A stretch of DNA of 64,000 nt from Terasakiispira papahanaumokuakeensis (GTDB lineage Bacteria > Pseudomonadota > Gammaproteobacteria > Pseudomonadales > Halomonadaceae). The translations under genes and the position numbers were made by a program. The notes under the pieces are model-generated. The model had not been told where the DNA came from. It worked only from the letters and a program-made list of their open reading frames with translations, and did not search any database. This document shows positions 27,683 through 37,240 of the stretch, one piece after another. Where the stretch lies: the NCBI RefSeq assembly GCF_001709345.1, contig NZ_MDTQ01000001.1, forward strand, positions 3,825,928-3,889,927. The letters run 5' to 3'. Each line of letters opens with the position of its first letter. Positions within the stretch are counted from its first letter, which is position 1.

Positions 27683-28372
27683 TTAGGCTTGAATAGAAAA
27701 CCGGTAGCCTGTCCCTCGAACGGTTTGCACTAAGTAACCATGACGGTCACCGAGTGCTTTACGTAAGCGACGGATATGCACGTCAACAGTCCTTTCTTCG
27801 ACGTAAACATTACCGCCCCAGACCTGGTCAAGCAATTGGCTGCGCGAATAAGCACGTTCTTGATGGGTCATAAAAAATTGCAGTAAGCGAAACTCGGTCG
27901 GTCCCATATCAAGCTGCTGGCCATCAGCCAAGACACGATGACTGACAGGATCGAGGGTCAGGCCATCCACTTCAACCGCATCTTCCACGCCCTGCGGGGT
28001 TGTTCGGCGTAGGACTGCTTTGAGTCGTGCCACCAGCTCACGCGGCGAGAAGGGCTTGGTGATGTAGTCGTCGGCACCCGCTTCAAGGCCGGTCACTTTA
28101 TTATCTTCTTCCCCTTTGGCCGTTAACAGAATAATGGGGATCTCTGCAGTGACCGCATCACGTTTAAGGCGTCGTGCCAATTCAACACCACTGGTACCAG
28201 GCAGCATCCAATCGAGCAAGATCAGATCGGGTTTGCGGTCAACGATCTTGGCATGTGCCTGCTGAGCGTCAGCCGCTTCGAGGCATTGATAGTCCGCCAT
28301 TTCCAAGGCGACGGCGATCATTTCCCGAATGGGGGCTTCGTCATCAACAATAAGCACGGTTTTGGCAGTCAT
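27683..28372 (-). CDS. phoB: Phosphate regulon response regulator PhoB
   Basis: OmpR-type activator. The receiver starts [15 protein letters not shown], with the phospho-Asp in [13 protein letters not shown] and Lys in [13 protein letters not shown]. The winged-helix output ends [30 protein letters not shown]. It has 229 residues from ATG 28370-28372, with AGGTG about seven bases before. A GTG two codons upstream is possible. It binds the three Pho boxes listed here, one being its own promoter, so the system is probably autoinduced. Confidence 0.96.
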   Translation of the reverse strand: MTAKTVLIVDDEAPIREMIAVALEMADYQCLEAADAQQAHAKIVDRKPDLILLDWMLPGTSGVELARRLKRDAVTAEIPIILLTAKGEEDNKVTGLEAGADDYITKPFSPRELVARLKAVLRRTTPQGVEDAVEVDGLTLDPVSHRVLADGQQLDMGPTEFRLLQFFMTHQERAYSRSQLLDQVWGGNVYVEERTVDVHIRRLRKALGDRHGYLVQTVRGTGYRFSIQA

Positions 28373-28425
28373 GTTCACACCTATTCATGGACAGTCTAGC
28401 TGTTGCGGTTGTATTACAACGAGAT

Positions 28426-28447
28426 TAGATGACAAAACCATGACAAA
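28426..28447 (-). promoter_or_regulatory. PhoB box upstream of phoB
   Basis: Read on the minus strand, TTTGTCATGGT and TTTGTCATCTA are adjacent half-sites at 11-bp spacing, each with TGTCAT. They lie about 55-75 bases before the phoB start. Confidence 0.75.
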
Positions 28448-28516
28448 GCGATATTCCATGTGGGGGTTTATGTTGACCGAGACCACCTCTACTCGGTTGG
28501 TGTCTATCCGATTGAA

Positions 28517-29392
28517 TTAAAGAGCGTAATCCAATGCCAGGCCGATAAATACCGCCATGCCAGCATAATGATTATTCAGAAAGGCTTTTAAGCAAGGGCC
28601 TCGAGCTCGATCACGGATGCGCCATTGTTGATAAACAAATAAACCCGCCATAAGCGCTAGCCCGAGATAAAAGCATAAACCGCGTTGACTTAAAACTCCG
28701 GCGATGACTAAAAGTACTAGTGTTGCGATCTGTAATAGGCCAATGATCAGTTTGTCGTAGCGACCAAATAAAATGGCCGTTGATTTGATGCCAATTTTTA
28801 AGTCGTCTTCGCGATCTTCCATCGCGTACATAGTGTCATATGCGACCGTCCAGAGCAGATTCGCAGTGAAAATCACCCAAACCAGTAAGGGAATCTGGTT
28901 GGCTTGGGCTGCAAAGGCCATCGGAATTGCCCAGGAAAAAGCGCCACCCAAGACCACCTGGGGAAGATGGGTATAGCGCTTCATAAAGGGATACATCGAG
29001 GCCAGTAACAAGCCGCCAATGGATAGCTTAATGGTGAGCGGGTTGGTCAGGAGGACCAGTAAAAAAGCGCTGATGACGAGAAAAGCAAAGAATATGAGGG
29101 CTTGAGCTTCATTCAGCTCACCCGTTGCCAGGGGACGGGCCTTAGTTCTTTGAACATGGCCATCAAAATTGCGATCGGCAAAGTCATTAATCACGCACCC
29201 TGCCGCTCGCATGGCGAAAACGCCAAAAATAAAGATCACTAAGGTGTCGATATCCGGTACTCCTGAGGCTGCCCACCATAAGGCCCATAGTGTTGGCCAG
29301 AGGAGTAACCAAGTGCCGATCAGGCGATCCCAGCGAGCTAGACGGATGTAGGCACCCCATTGCGCGCGTGAGGGTAGAAACCCCAATGTCAT
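28517..29392 (-). CDS. ubiA: 4-hydroxybenzoate octaprenyltransferase UbiA
   Basis: Inner-membrane prenyltransferase joining 4-hydroxybenzoate to a polyprenyl diphosphate in ubiquinone synthesis. The first Asp-rich motif is NDFADRNFD and the second is YAMEDREDD, both Mg-diphosphate ligands. Eight or nine hydrophobic helices are spread over 291 residues. N-terminal [20 protein letters not shown] is typical. It follows ubiC on the same strand and precedes phoB, as in Pseudomonas. Confidence 0.95.
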   Translation of the reverse strand: MTLGFLPSRAQWGAYIRLARWDRLIGTWLLLWPTLWALWWAASGVPDIDTLVIFIFGVFAMRAAGCVINDFADRNFDGHVQRTKARPLATGELNEAQALIFFAFLVISAFLLVLLTNPLTIKLSIGGLLLASMYPFMKRYTHLPQVVLGGAFSWAIPMAFAAQANQIPLLVWVIFTANLLWTVAYDTMYAMEDREDDLKIGIKSTAILFGRYDKLIIGLLQIATLVLLVIAGVLSQRGLCFYLGLALMAGLFVYQQWRIRDRARGPCLKAFLNNHYAGMAVFIGLALDYAL

Positions 29393-29522
29393 GATGTAAT
29401 CTCCAAATATTCACTCATTCCCAAAGTGACCTCATATCCGTTAACGGCCTCATATTCGCTCATTTGATCTCAATCGCCAGGCGATTGGATCTCAAACCCA
29501 TGATGATCTTTTAGCGCTACGG

Positions 29523-30185
29523 CTATATCGTGAGTCGGCGATTGGAAGGCCGGCACTCAGTATTGGCGTTCAATGGGTGCGGTAAGCCGAGATGCCAGGC
29601 CATCGCGGGTAAAAAATGTTCACAGACCAAAAGTGGTGCGTCGTGATAACTGAAACAAGAGGCTCGCCCCCATAGACTTGTGATGGGAAGCTGAGCGGGT
29701 CGGCAGTGATAAAGTGCGCCGCGTGTCACGCCAGGTAAATTAAATAAGACATGCCCTAGTGCTTGACGCCCCAGCCCCTGCCAGGCCCGATATAACGGAT
29801 GCGGTTGACTCAATGGCAGTAATGATCGAGCAAATACCCATGGTTCGCCATTCACACAAAGCATGACATGACGAACACTGACTCGACCATGAGACTGTTG
29901 CAACCAACGGGCTTCTGCCCGACTGACTTGCCCAACCCCTTGGCTAAGTACTTGCACGGTAATGGATTGCTGGGCAGCTTGGCTTAACTTCCTTGTTAGT
30001 GATCCTCGTGCTGTAAGCCAGTCGCGCCAACCGCCTGCGGGGGCATCGACCAGTTGAGGGTGAGGCTGCCAGCGACAGTCTCCCCAGGACGCATTCAAGG
30101 CGTGATGATCAACCGAGTCATGAAGGTCGATCGATCTGTGGGCATTGATAGATGTTAAAGCAGTGGTGTCAGGCAACTCAGACAT
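29523..30185 (-). CDS. ubiC: Chorismate lyase UbiC
   Basis: Converts chorismate to 4-hydroxybenzoate and pyruvate, the first committed step of ubiquinone synthesis. Active-site Arg is in RGSLTRKL, a second Arg in LGRQALGHVLF and the catalytic Glu in CEHFLPAM. It is about 220 residues from ATG 30183-30185, against about 165 in E. coli. The extra 45-50 residues at the N-terminus are His/Asp-rich and may be non-native or reflect a later start. It pairs with ubiA downstream, with a gap of about 130 bases. Confidence 0.87.
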   Translation of the reverse strand: MSELPDTTALTSINAHRSIDLHDSVDHHALNASWGDCRWQPHPQLVDAPAGGWRDWLTARGSLTRKLSQAAQQSITVQVLSQGVGQVSRAEARWLQQSHGRVSVRHVMLCVNGEPWVFARSLLPLSQPHPLYRAWQGLGRQALGHVLFNLPGVTRGALYHCRPAQLPITSLWGRASCFSYHDAPLLVCEHFLPAMAWHLGLPHPLNANTECRPSNRRLTI

Positions 30186-30315
30186 GCATCCCGATATCCA
30201 TAGACTCAAGGGTTGAGGTGTCCAGCCATTCTCTTAATCGTTTTTTGGCGATCGTTTTTAGAAGCCAGTGTTCTGGAAACAGGTTTCCTAGTTGTCCCGA
30301 TTAGGCAGAGGCTTC

Positions 30316-30364
30316 ACTGAACAGGTTAGAATACTGAACAGGCCAGAACTGAACAGGCCAGAAT
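30316..30364. repeat. 15-17-bp tandem repeat, three copies
   Basis: ACTGAACAGGTTAGAAT 30316-30332, ACTGAACAGGCCAGA 30333-30347 and ACTGAACAGGCCAGAAT 30348-30364. It lies between divergent ubiC and the reductase gene. Confidence 0.85.
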
Positions 30365-30427
30365 AGTGTGAAGTCTAACATACTGATGGGGTTGGCCATG
30401 ATGTTTGGAACAGAGGAGGCGTTGCCG

Positions 30428-31621
30428 ATGTCGCAGACGGATTCATCCGCTTCTCAAGCACCGCTAGTCATCGTGGGGAGTGGTTTGGCGGGATATCACG
30501 TAGCGCGTGAAGTGCGACAACGAGATGCTGAGCGCCCCATTATGTTGGTGACTCAGGACAGTGGCGATTTTTACTCTAAGCCGCTGCTCTCTACTGCGGT
30601 GGCGAAGCAGCAAACGCCTGAGGTCCTCGTACAGAAAACCGCTGGTGAGATGGCCGCTGAGTTGAATCTGATTGTGCGCACCTCGACGCGAGTCGAATCG
30701 ATTGATCGTGTCCAGCGGACGTTGGTGATCGGTCATGAACGACAACCCTGGTCTCAGTTGGTCCTGGCCACTGGCGCTGAGCCTATACGGCTGCCCTTAG
30801 CTGGAAGTGAGTCGGTGTTGCTCCATAGTGTGAATGATCTGGATGACTATCGGTGCTTTCGAAACAAGCTTAAGCCGGGAGATCGTGTCGCCGTGTTAGG
30901 TGCTGGGCTTGTCGGCGTAGAATTTGCTCATGATTTGAGCCAAGGTGGCTACCCCGTTGATCTGGTGGCGCCTGAGGCGCATCTTCTGCCGCGTTTAATT
31001 CCAGCGCCTGTCGCGGCACCGCTTGAGCAGGCGTTGGCTGAGCAAGGGGTCCGCTTTCATTTGGGCTATAGTGCAGAAGATGCTCAAGCGACGGCAAATG
31101 GTGTGACGCTTGGACTTTGTCGTGGCGGAGGTGAGCTGAATGTTCAGCATTTGTTGGGCGCAACAGGGTTGAAGCCGCGTATACGCCTGGCGCAAGCGGC
31201 TGGACTACACTGTGAGCGAGGCATCTGTGTCGATCGCCAGTTACGCACCAGTGATCCTGATATCTTTGCGCTCGGTGATTGTGCTGAAATTGAAGGGTTG
31301 AACTTGATGTACGTTCAGCCGCTTATGGCCTCGGCCAGGATATTGGCACAAGTCTTGACCGCTATGAGTTCCGATGTGGATGAGTCGCCCTCGTTGCATT
31401 TACAGGCATTACCCATTCTGGTGAAAACGGCCATTTGCCCCATCGTTGCTGCGCTTCCCCCAGCAGGTGTCGACGGCCGCTGGCATTTTGAGACACTTGA
31501 GCAGGGTGTTATAGGGTGTTACACCGATACACGCGATACCTTGCAAGGCTTTGCGCTTTCAGGACAGGCTGTTCGGAAAAAAGCCCAATTGACTCGGCAA
31601 TTGCCTCCGTTGTTAGCTTAA
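30428..31621 (+). CDS. FAD-dependent reductase, rubredoxin-NAD+ reductase type
   Basis: A 397-residue flavoprotein. The first dinucleotide fold is VIVGSGLAGYHVAREV (FAD), the second is VAVLGAGLVGVEFAHDL (NAD(P)H), and the third FAD contact is IFALGDCAEI. Overall it resembles RubB/AlkT, which reduce rubredoxin for alkane hydroxylation or superoxide/peroxide defence. ATG 30428 is preceded by a perfect GAGGAGG. An upstream GTG at 30368 lacks one. No rubredoxin gene (two CxxC knuckles) was found beside it, so the electron acceptor is inferred only from homology and from synteny with Pseudomonas. Confidence 0.85.
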   Translation: MSQTDSSASQAPLVIVGSGLAGYHVAREVRQRDAERPIMLVTQDSGDFYSKPLLSTAVAKQQTPEVLVQKTAGEMAAELNLIVRTSTRVESIDRVQRTLVIGHERQPWSQLVLATGAEPIRLPLAGSESVLLHSVNDLDDYRCFRNKLKPGDRVAVLGAGLVGVEFAHDLSQGGYPVDLVAPEAHLLPRLIPAPVAAPLEQALAEQGVRFHLGYSAEDAQATANGVTLGLCRGGGELNVQHLLGATGLKPRIRLAQAAGLHCERGICVDRQLRTSDPDIFALGDCAEIEGLNLMYVQPLMASARILAQVLTAMSSDVDESPSLHLQALPILVKTAICPIVAALPPAGVDGRWHFETLEQGVIGCYTDTRDTLQGFALSGQAVRKKAQLTRQLPPLLA

Positions 31622-31787
31622 TCAGAGATTGATGCCGGGTTGTTTGAGGTGATGACCGTACTACTGTGATGTATTGTCAGCGATTAATCCTAAGCAATAT
31701 CGTGCAAAGCCTTTGCCAACGGGTCTTTGCATGATTAAAGTAGCTGCGGGATGGATGAATACCCCCCAACAAAACGAGGAAAAACGT

Positions 31788-32063
31788 ATGCGTAAACCGG
31801 AATTGGCTGCGGCGATCGCAGAACATGCAGATCTGTCTAAAGACAAAGCAGGTGAAGTCCTGAATGTGATTCTGCAGCAGATCACTGAAGCTGTGGCCGA
31901 TGGCCAGGATGTCAGTCTGGTTGGTTTTGGCACCTTTAACATTCGTGAGCGTAGTGCTCGCACCGGTAAGAACCCCCAGACAGGCGAAACCATGCAGATT
32001 CCGGCAAGCAAGTCCGTTGGCTTCAAGCCGGGCAAAGCACTCAAGGATGCCGTTAACGGCTGA
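31788..32063 (+). CDS. DNA-binding protein HU
   Basis: A 91-residue histone-like protein that bends and compacts DNA. Typical parts are the N-terminal MRKPELAAAIAEHADLSKDKA, VGFGTFNIRERSARTGKNPQTG with the DNA-inserting Pro in the beta arm, and the end SVGFKPGKALKDAV. The start is ATG 31788, with GAGGA seven bases before it. A longer frame from 31674 is not native. It sits between the reductase and the SCP2-like gene and has its own terminator. Confidence 0.94.
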   Translation: MRKPELAAAIAEHADLSKDKAGEVLNVILQQITEAVADGQDVSLVGFGTFNIRERSARTGKNPQTGETMQIPASKSVGFKPGKALKDAVNG

Positions 32064-32086
32064 TCTGAGTTGTGATGTGTGCCTGG

Positions 32087-32125
32087 ACAGGGTCGAGCGG
32101 GTCAGCTCGGCCCTGTTTCGTTTTA
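32087..32125 (+). terminator. Rho-independent terminator of HU gene
   Basis: ACAGGGTCGAGC 32087-32098 pairs with GCTCGGCCCTGT 32105-32116 (one G-U in 12). TTTCGTTTT follows. Confidence 0.85.
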
Positions 32126-32212
32126 ATTGAGGCTAACGGATGTTGCCTCCATGGGGGGACCGAATGACGTTATGGTGTGATTCGTCTCAGTAAAAAGTGA
32201 GGGGCTCAAAAA

Positions 32213-32569
32213 ATGAAACTGCGCTTATTGTTATGGGGATTGGGATGGTTATTACGGCGAACGTTTCGGCGTGATCAGGCGTTTCGTGAGCAACTGACAA
32301 CCCCTTTGAATTTTGCGGTAATGGCCGAGCGTGAAAACATTGCACGTACCTATCAGATGAATACACAAGCGGCCACTAGCGAGAAGGGGTTACAAGCTCA
32401 ACCTGATCTTATACTGCGTTTCCCCGATGCCCATATGGCGTATAAGACATTGACCAGTGCTGACCGCAATGCATTTATGCGCGCGATTCAAGAGAAGCAG
32501 GTCGTGATCGAAGGAGATCATCGAGAACTGTTTCGTTTGCAAAAACTGATGGCGCATCTCAAAGTTTGA
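32213..32569 (+). CDS. Small SCP2-like sterol/lipid-carrier-type protein
   Basis: A 118-residue protein with a hydrophobic, Arg-rich N-terminus (MKLRLLLWGLGWLLRR). A segment with DLILRFPDAHMAYKTLTSADRNAFM follows, which resembles SCP2-type lipid-binding domains found beside HU and HDOD genes in pseudomonads. The N-terminal stretch may associate with the membrane, but no clear signal-cleavage site is seen. The function is unknown. The stop codon lies inside a 17-bp tandem repeat. Confidence 0.6.
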   Translation: MKLRLLLWGLGWLLRRTFRRDQAFREQLTTPLNFAVMAERENIARTYQMNTQAATSEKGLQAQPDLILRFPDAHMAYKTLTSADRNAFMRAIQEKQVVIEGDHRELFRLQKLMAHLKV

Positions 32570-32609
32570 GTGCTCTTAAAGTTTGAGTGCTCTTAAAGTT
32601 TGAGTGCTT
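32561..32609. repeat. 17-bp tandem repeat straddling a stop codon
   Basis: AAAGTTTGAGTGCTCTT is at 32561-32577 and 32578-32594, with a 15-base third copy from 32595. The first copy contains the TGA of the preceding gene (32567-32569). Confidence 0.92.
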
Positions 32610-32643
32610 CATCACCGGCTTACGGCCCGTTTGGTGAGCTGTG

Positions 32644-34038
32644 CTAACCGTGCCCATGCTCTAATAGCCGAACCAGCTCACTGACTTGCTCTGTCTCGAC
32701 TTCTTCCAGTCGTTGCCAAGCGGTGAGCGCCAGTTCAGGATCTAACTCTAACCGTTCATAGATGGCGGCAGGTACGCGCTTAAGCTGCTGTTCGCGGTAA
32801 GGGTGCTGGTACTGATGGGCGAGGTACAGCAAATTGGCATACTTGAAGTGGTCGCCATGGTAGCGCGGGTTGTGTTGGTGTCGTACGGCGGTACACATGG
32901 CCTCGGGAAGGCCCCAAGTCTGGAATAAATGGCTGGCAATTTGTTCACGGGTAATGCCAAAAAGAAAGCGTTCCAAGTACATTGGCGGTACATGGGGATT
33001 GGCTTCCTGATAGCGGCAATACAATGAAAAATAGGGCGGGAAGACTTCAGCCAAAATTAAGTAACCAAAGTTGTGTAATAGCCCCGCAATATAGGCAAGC
33101 CCACTGATGGGGCGAGATAGCGGCGGCATAATCCGTGCAAAAGCATCGACCATTAAGGCCCTTTTGACGGCATCTCGCCAGAAATGCTGATAGCCGTGCA
33201 CACCGTCTTTCGGTAGCTGTAATTGTCGTGATAACGCCAGACCCAGTGCCAAATTCATGGTCAGATCAAAGCCCAGCACCCGAATCACTGCATCATGAAT
33301 CGATCGAACGGTACCCGGTGCGCCATAGTAAGGTGAGTTGGCCCAACTGATGACTTGAGAGGCTAAACTGGGATCTGACTCAATGACATTGGCGAGTTCG
33401 TGTGTACTGACATCTTCCCGATCCCGTAATGCCATCAACTGTTGTGTTGAAATCGGCAAAGGGGCAATTTCGATCTCTTCGGCCAGACGAGCGCGCACGC
33501 GCCGACGGGTAATCGTATCGACCGCCTGGCGGATTTCTTGCTCATCCTGTTGTGGTGCATCCAGGTTAGGGCGAGTTTGAGTCAGTGGAATGGCAAAATG
33601 ATCAATCTCAACACTGTGTTCATGCAACAGGGCTTGGTATTCATCCCGCGTAAATTTAAGTAGATACTCCGCATGTCCCGATTCAACAAAGACGGTGTCC
33701 AGTGTGAGGCATTGTTCATCCACCCTTAACGTCACATCCGGCACCGTGCCAGGTAGTGCCGGCATGGATTCAAGCTGTTGCGGCTTTAGGAGATGACCCC
33801 GTAATGTGGGGGGCATGGCTCGCCATTCGGTATCGGCACGCTGTAAGGCTTGCAAATCCAGCAAACAGGGTGCCGGAAAAACCGCCTGCATTAACCGGCC
33901 ATCAGTCGACTGAAGCAAAGTGCTTCTTAGCAGTTGGTGAGGGGCTGCTGTGTGCCGGGCAACCCGGCGCGCTTGGGTTTCCGGCGCTTGCAGGTCGATG
34001 ACGGTGGGGTGTTTCAATCCCATGGCGGTCTCATTCAC
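32644..34038 (-). CDS. HDOD domain protein with N-terminal YbaK-like domain
   Basis: A 464-residue two-domain protein. The N-terminal 160 residues have the layout of YbaK/ProX aminoacyl-tRNA deacylase-like domains (segment TVPDVTLRVDEQCL). A link helix at about 165-195 leads to an HDOD domain, with IAPLPISTQQLMALRDREDVSTHELANVIESDPSLASQV broken here only by normal variation, then SYAIAGLLHN-like and HQHNPRY motifs. HDOD proteins act in signalling but usually lack the metal-dependent HD catalytic pair. The start is GTG 34036-34038, because AGGAG lies five bases before it. It sits between HU and recG. Confidence 0.8.
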   Translation of the reverse strand: MNETAMGLKHPTVIDLQAPETQARRVARHTAAPHQLLRSTLLQSTDGRLMQAVFPAPCLLDLQALQRADTEWRAMPPTLRGHLLKPQQLESMPALPGTVPDVTLRVDEQCLTLDTVFVESGHAEYLLKFTRDEYQALLHEHSVEIDHFAIPLTQTRPNLDAPQQDEQEIRQAVDTITRRRVRARLAEEIEIAPLPISTQQLMALRDREDVSTHELANVIESDPSLASQVISWANSPYYGAPGTVRSIHDAVIRVLGFDLTMNLALGLALSRQLQLPKDGVHGYQHFWRDAVKRALMVDAFARIMPPLSRPISGLAYIAGLLHNFGYLILAEVFPPYFSLYCRYQEANPHVPPMYLERFLFGITREQIASHLFQTWGLPEAMCTAVRHQHNPRYHGDHFKYANLLYLAHQYQHPYREQQLKRVPAAIYERLELDPELALTAWQRLEEVETEQVSELVRLLEHGHG

Positions 34039-34197
34039 GGTGGCTCCTGATCATGCAGTATTGAGTGCATGGAAACGCAGATATTCTGCGACAAGAGTAA
34101 TGATGAATGGCTAAAAAGTCGACTGAAACCAAGTCTTTTACCCGCTTTGTATGGGGTTTTTTTACTTGATTTAACGCTTTAGGCCACATCTTTTCTT

Positions 34198-36291
34198 TTA
34201 AGCCCGCGCATAACGCTCACGATCTCCTTGCCAGCGATTGAGTAGGGCTTCTGCGGTAGTGGGATAGTCACGAATCAGTTGGCGGGCGATAGGGGCTAAC
34301 TGATCCAGTAACGCGCCGTCACGTTGCAGGTTGGCAATGCGGAAGTTCAGTTCTCCCGTTTGCCGGGTGCCCAGAAGCTCACCTGGGCCACGAATTTCCA
34401 AATCAGTCTGCGCGATCACAAAACCATCATTACTGTTACGCATCACATCCAGGCGAGCGTGGCCGGTTTCTGACAGCGGGGGATGATAGAGCAGGACGCA
34501 GAAGCTTTCGGTCGCGCCTCGGCCCACTCGCCCTCTTAATTGATGCAGTTGAGCCAACCCAAAGCGTTCGGCGTTATCAATGATCATCAGGCTGGCATTA
34601 GGCACATCGACCCCGACTTCAATCACCGTGGTGGCCACCAGTAAGTCCAGCTCAGCCGCTTTGAAAGCGGTCATGACGGCGGTTTTGTCGGCTGCCTTCA
34701 TTCGGCCATGGACGAGCCCGATGCGCAGCTCGGGGAGCGCTTCTTGTAGCTGTGCCCAGGTGACTTCGGCGGCTTGGCATTCCAGCGCTTCTGACTCTTC
34801 GACCAAGGTACAGACCCAATAGGCTTGGCGTCCTGATGCGCAGGCGCTGCGAATGCGTTCAATCACCTCTGAGCGTCGGCTGTCAGGCAGTGCGACGGTT
34901 TTGACGGGGGTTCTGCCGGGCGGTAATTCATCGATTACAGAGCAGTTCAGATCAGCATAAGCGCTCATGGCGAGTGTGCGTGGGATCGGTGTGGCGGTCA
35001 TGATCAATTGGTGCGGAGGTTGCTGGTCAGCAAGGTCTGCCTTTTCTGCCAATGCCAGCCGTTGATGGACACCGAAGCGATGCTGTTCATCAATCACGAC
35101 TAGCCCAAGTCGGTGAAATTGCACTTGGTTTTGAAACAGGGCATGGGTGCCGACAACCATATGGGCTTCGCCGGAGGCGATGTCTGTGAGGGCGGCATCG
35201 CGTTGCTTGCCTTTGAGCTTGCCCGCGAGCCAAGTGGTCTTCAGCCCGAGAGGCGCCAGCCATTGGGTCAGGCTGTGATAGTGCTGTTCCGCGAGAATTT
35301 CTGTCGGTGCCATGAGTGCGGCTTGATAGCCATGAGCGATCGCTCGCAGACAGGCCAGGGCGGCTACGACCGTTTTGCCTGAGCCGACGTCCCCTTGGAC
35401 GAGCCTGAGCATGGGGTGACCCTGTTGTAAGTCGGCATCAATCTCACCCAGTACGCGCTGTTGCGCCGCCGTGAGTTGGAAAGGCAGTTGTTGGCGAAAG
35501 GCCTGATCCCAATCTCCTGCGCCATTTAACTTGGGCGCTTGAAAACGTTGCATGCGGGAACGCAGCTTGAGCATCGAAAGTTGATGTGCCAATAGCTCTT
35601 CAAAGGCCAGTCGCTGTTGTGCCGGGTGTTGCCCCGCTTGAAAGGATTCAATATCGGTATCCGCATTGGGGGCATGCAGCTGCATGATGGCATCGGTCAG
35701 TGAGGGCAGCTGTAGTGACTGGCGTAGTGGCTCAGGCAGTAACTCTTCTGGTGGTGTTTGCTGCATCATCTCCAACGCCTGCTCAATCAATTGTCGCAAG
35801 CGTGGTTGCTGGAGTCCTTCTGTTGAGGGATACACCGGGGTGAGGTGTGCATTCGCATCATCCAGCGCTGTATCGGTTTTCATCAATTCGGGATGATAAA
35901 ACTCTAAGCCAGTCGCCCCTGGACGCGCTTCACCATAACAGCGCAATGAACGCCCAGGCATCATCTGCTGCTTAAGCGCTGCGGTGAAGTGAAAAAAGCG
36001 TAAGCCGAGTGCTCCGCTGCCATCCTGAAGACGGACCAGTAAGCTGCGACGACGACTTTGAATCACTTGAGCGGTGGACACGGTGCCTTCAATGACGGCA
36101 CAACTTCCCGGTTTCAGACGTCCAATCGGGATACGATGGGTCCGGTCTTCATAGCGTAACGGCAGGTGAAATAAAAGATCCTGCAGTGTGGATAGGCCTA
36201 GGCGGGCCAGCTTTTCTGCTAATGCGGGCCCCACCCCCTTCAGGGTCGTGAGGGGGCGTGAGACCAGAGGCTGATCAACATCATTTGGCAT
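34198..36291 (-). CDS. recG: ATP-dependent DNA helicase RecG
   Basis: Branch-migration helicase that remodels stalled forks. The N-terminal wedge OB domain begins with PLTTLKGVGPALAEKLARLG. Helicase motif I is GDVGSGKTVVA, Ia APTEILAEQHY, II VIDEQHRFGVHQR, III MTATPIPRT, V VATTVIEVGVDVPNA and VI QLRGRVGRG, followed by the TRG hairpin GELLGTRQTGEL. I chose ATG 36289-36291 (697 residues). A longer frame to 36522 overlaps oxyR and adds non-homologous sequence. It overlaps the oxyR stop by 11 nt, so the two are coupled. Confidence 0.95.
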   Translation of the reverse strand: MPNDVDQPLVSRPLTTLKGVGPALAEKLARLGLSTLQDLLFHLPLRYEDRTHRIPIGRLKPGSCAVIEGTVSTAQVIQSRRRSLLVRLQDGSGALGLRFFHFTAALKQQMMPGRSLRCYGEARPGATGLEFYHPELMKTDTALDDANAHLTPVYPSTEGLQQPRLRQLIEQALEMMQQTPPEELLPEPLRQSLQLPSLTDAIMQLHAPNADTDIESFQAGQHPAQQRLAFEELLAHQLSMLKLRSRMQRFQAPKLNGAGDWDQAFRQQLPFQLTAAQQRVLGEIDADLQQGHPMLRLVQGDVGSGKTVVAALACLRAIAHGYQAALMAPTEILAEQHYHSLTQWLAPLGLKTTWLAGKLKGKQRDAALTDIASGEAHMVVGTHALFQNQVQFHRLGLVVIDEQHRFGVHQRLALAEKADLADQQPPHQLIMTATPIPRTLAMSAYADLNCSVIDELPPGRTPVKTVALPDSRRSEVIERIRSACASGRQAYWVCTLVEESEALECQAAEVTWAQLQEALPELRIGLVHGRMKAADKTAVMTAFKAAELDLLVATTVIEVGVDVPNASLMIIDNAERFGLAQLHQLRGRVGRGATESFCVLLYHPPLSETGHARLDVMRNSNDGFVIAQTDLEIRGPGELLGTRQTGELNFRIANLQRDGALLDQLAPIARQLIRDYPTTAEALLNRWQGDRERYARA

Positions 36292-37240
36292 GGTCAGTGT
36301 CAGCGGCTGTCCTGAGTCCGTTGGCCACCAGTTCGGCAGCGACCGGACAGTCGGCGATAGTGCGAGCCAATGCCTCAATAGCTTGAGGACGTGGGAAGCT
36401 GGTCCGCCAAGCAATGGCAACTGTCCTTTGCGGTGCGGGTGCCTTGAAAGGACGTGTTTCGAGGATGCCCGGTGCATATTGGCGCTCGGTGACGGCCGAT
36501 TGTGGCAGTACCGTAATGCCAAGACCAGAGGCGACCATATGACGGATCGTTTCTAATGAGCCGCCTTCAGCAATCATGGTTTGTTCTGGGCTGTTGAGAT
36601 TATTGGACAAGGCGGGACAAGCCTCTAGCACTTGGTCTCTGAAGCAGTGTCCTTCGCCGAGCATTAACAGCCGTTCTTCGGTGAGTTCTTCAATCGGAAT
36701 TTCCTGGCGTGATACCCAGCGATGATCATGTGGTAACAGAACTTCGAAGGGCTCATCATAGAGCGGCCGCGTCAGCACATCGGTTTCCGTGAAGGGTAAC
36801 GCAATAATAATGGCATCCAGCTCACCCGCTCTGAGTTTAACTCGCAGCTGTGCGGTGAAATTTTCTTCGATGTACAACGGCATTTTGGGGGCGGCCTGTT
36901 GCAACCGTGGAATCAGATGCGGAAATAGGTAAGGCCCGATGGTATAGATGGCCCCGAGTCGGAGCGGGCTGGCCAGTTGATCCTTACCTTCCCCCGCCAT
37001 TTCTTTGATCGTCGCGGCTTGTTCCAAAACACGCTGAGCCTGCTCGACAATACGTCGACCTATCGGGGTTAACTGAACGGCACTTTTACTCCGTTCAAAC
37101 AGGGCGACGCCAAGCTCTTCTTCCAGCTTTTTAACGGCCACACTTAACGTGGGCTGACTGACAAAACAGCGTTCAGCCGCACGCCCAAAGTGGCGTTCTC
37201 GTGCCAACGTCACGATATAGCGAAGTTCAGTCAGCGTCAT
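36281..37240 (-). CDS. oxyR: Hydrogen-peroxide-responsive LysR regulator OxyR
   Basis: A 319-residue LysR-type factor. The N-terminal helix-turn-helix is MTLTELRYIVTLARERHFGR with CFVSQPTLSVAVKKLE. The redox pair is in LGEGHCFRDQVLEACP, matching the Cys199/Cys208 pair of E. coli OxyR that forms a disulfide on oxidation. I chose ATG 37238-37240 with AGGAG before it. The longer frame to 37276 has no homologous start. It is followed directly by recG, as in Pseudomonas. A perfect 16-bp duplication lies in its leader. Confidence 0.94.
   Translation of the reverse strand: MTLTELRYIVTLARERHFGRAAERCFVSQPTLSVAVKKLEEELGVALFERSKSAVQLTPIGRRIVEQAQRVLEQAATIKEMAGEGKDQLASPLRLGAIYTIGPYLFPHLIPRLQQAAPKMPLYIEENFTAQLRVKLRAGELDAIIIALPFTETDVLTRPLYDEPFEVLLPHDHRWVSRQEIPIEELTEERLLMLGEGHCFRDQVLEACPALSNNLNSPEQTMIAEGGSLETIRHMVASGLGITVLPQSAVTERQYAPGILETRPFKAPAPQRTVAIAWRTSFPRPQAIEALARTIADCPVAAELVANGLRTAADTDHAK

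Noticed and set aside
34141..34170. T-rich stem after recG
   Set aside because: Only four base pairs precede the T run and its orientation does not suit recG.
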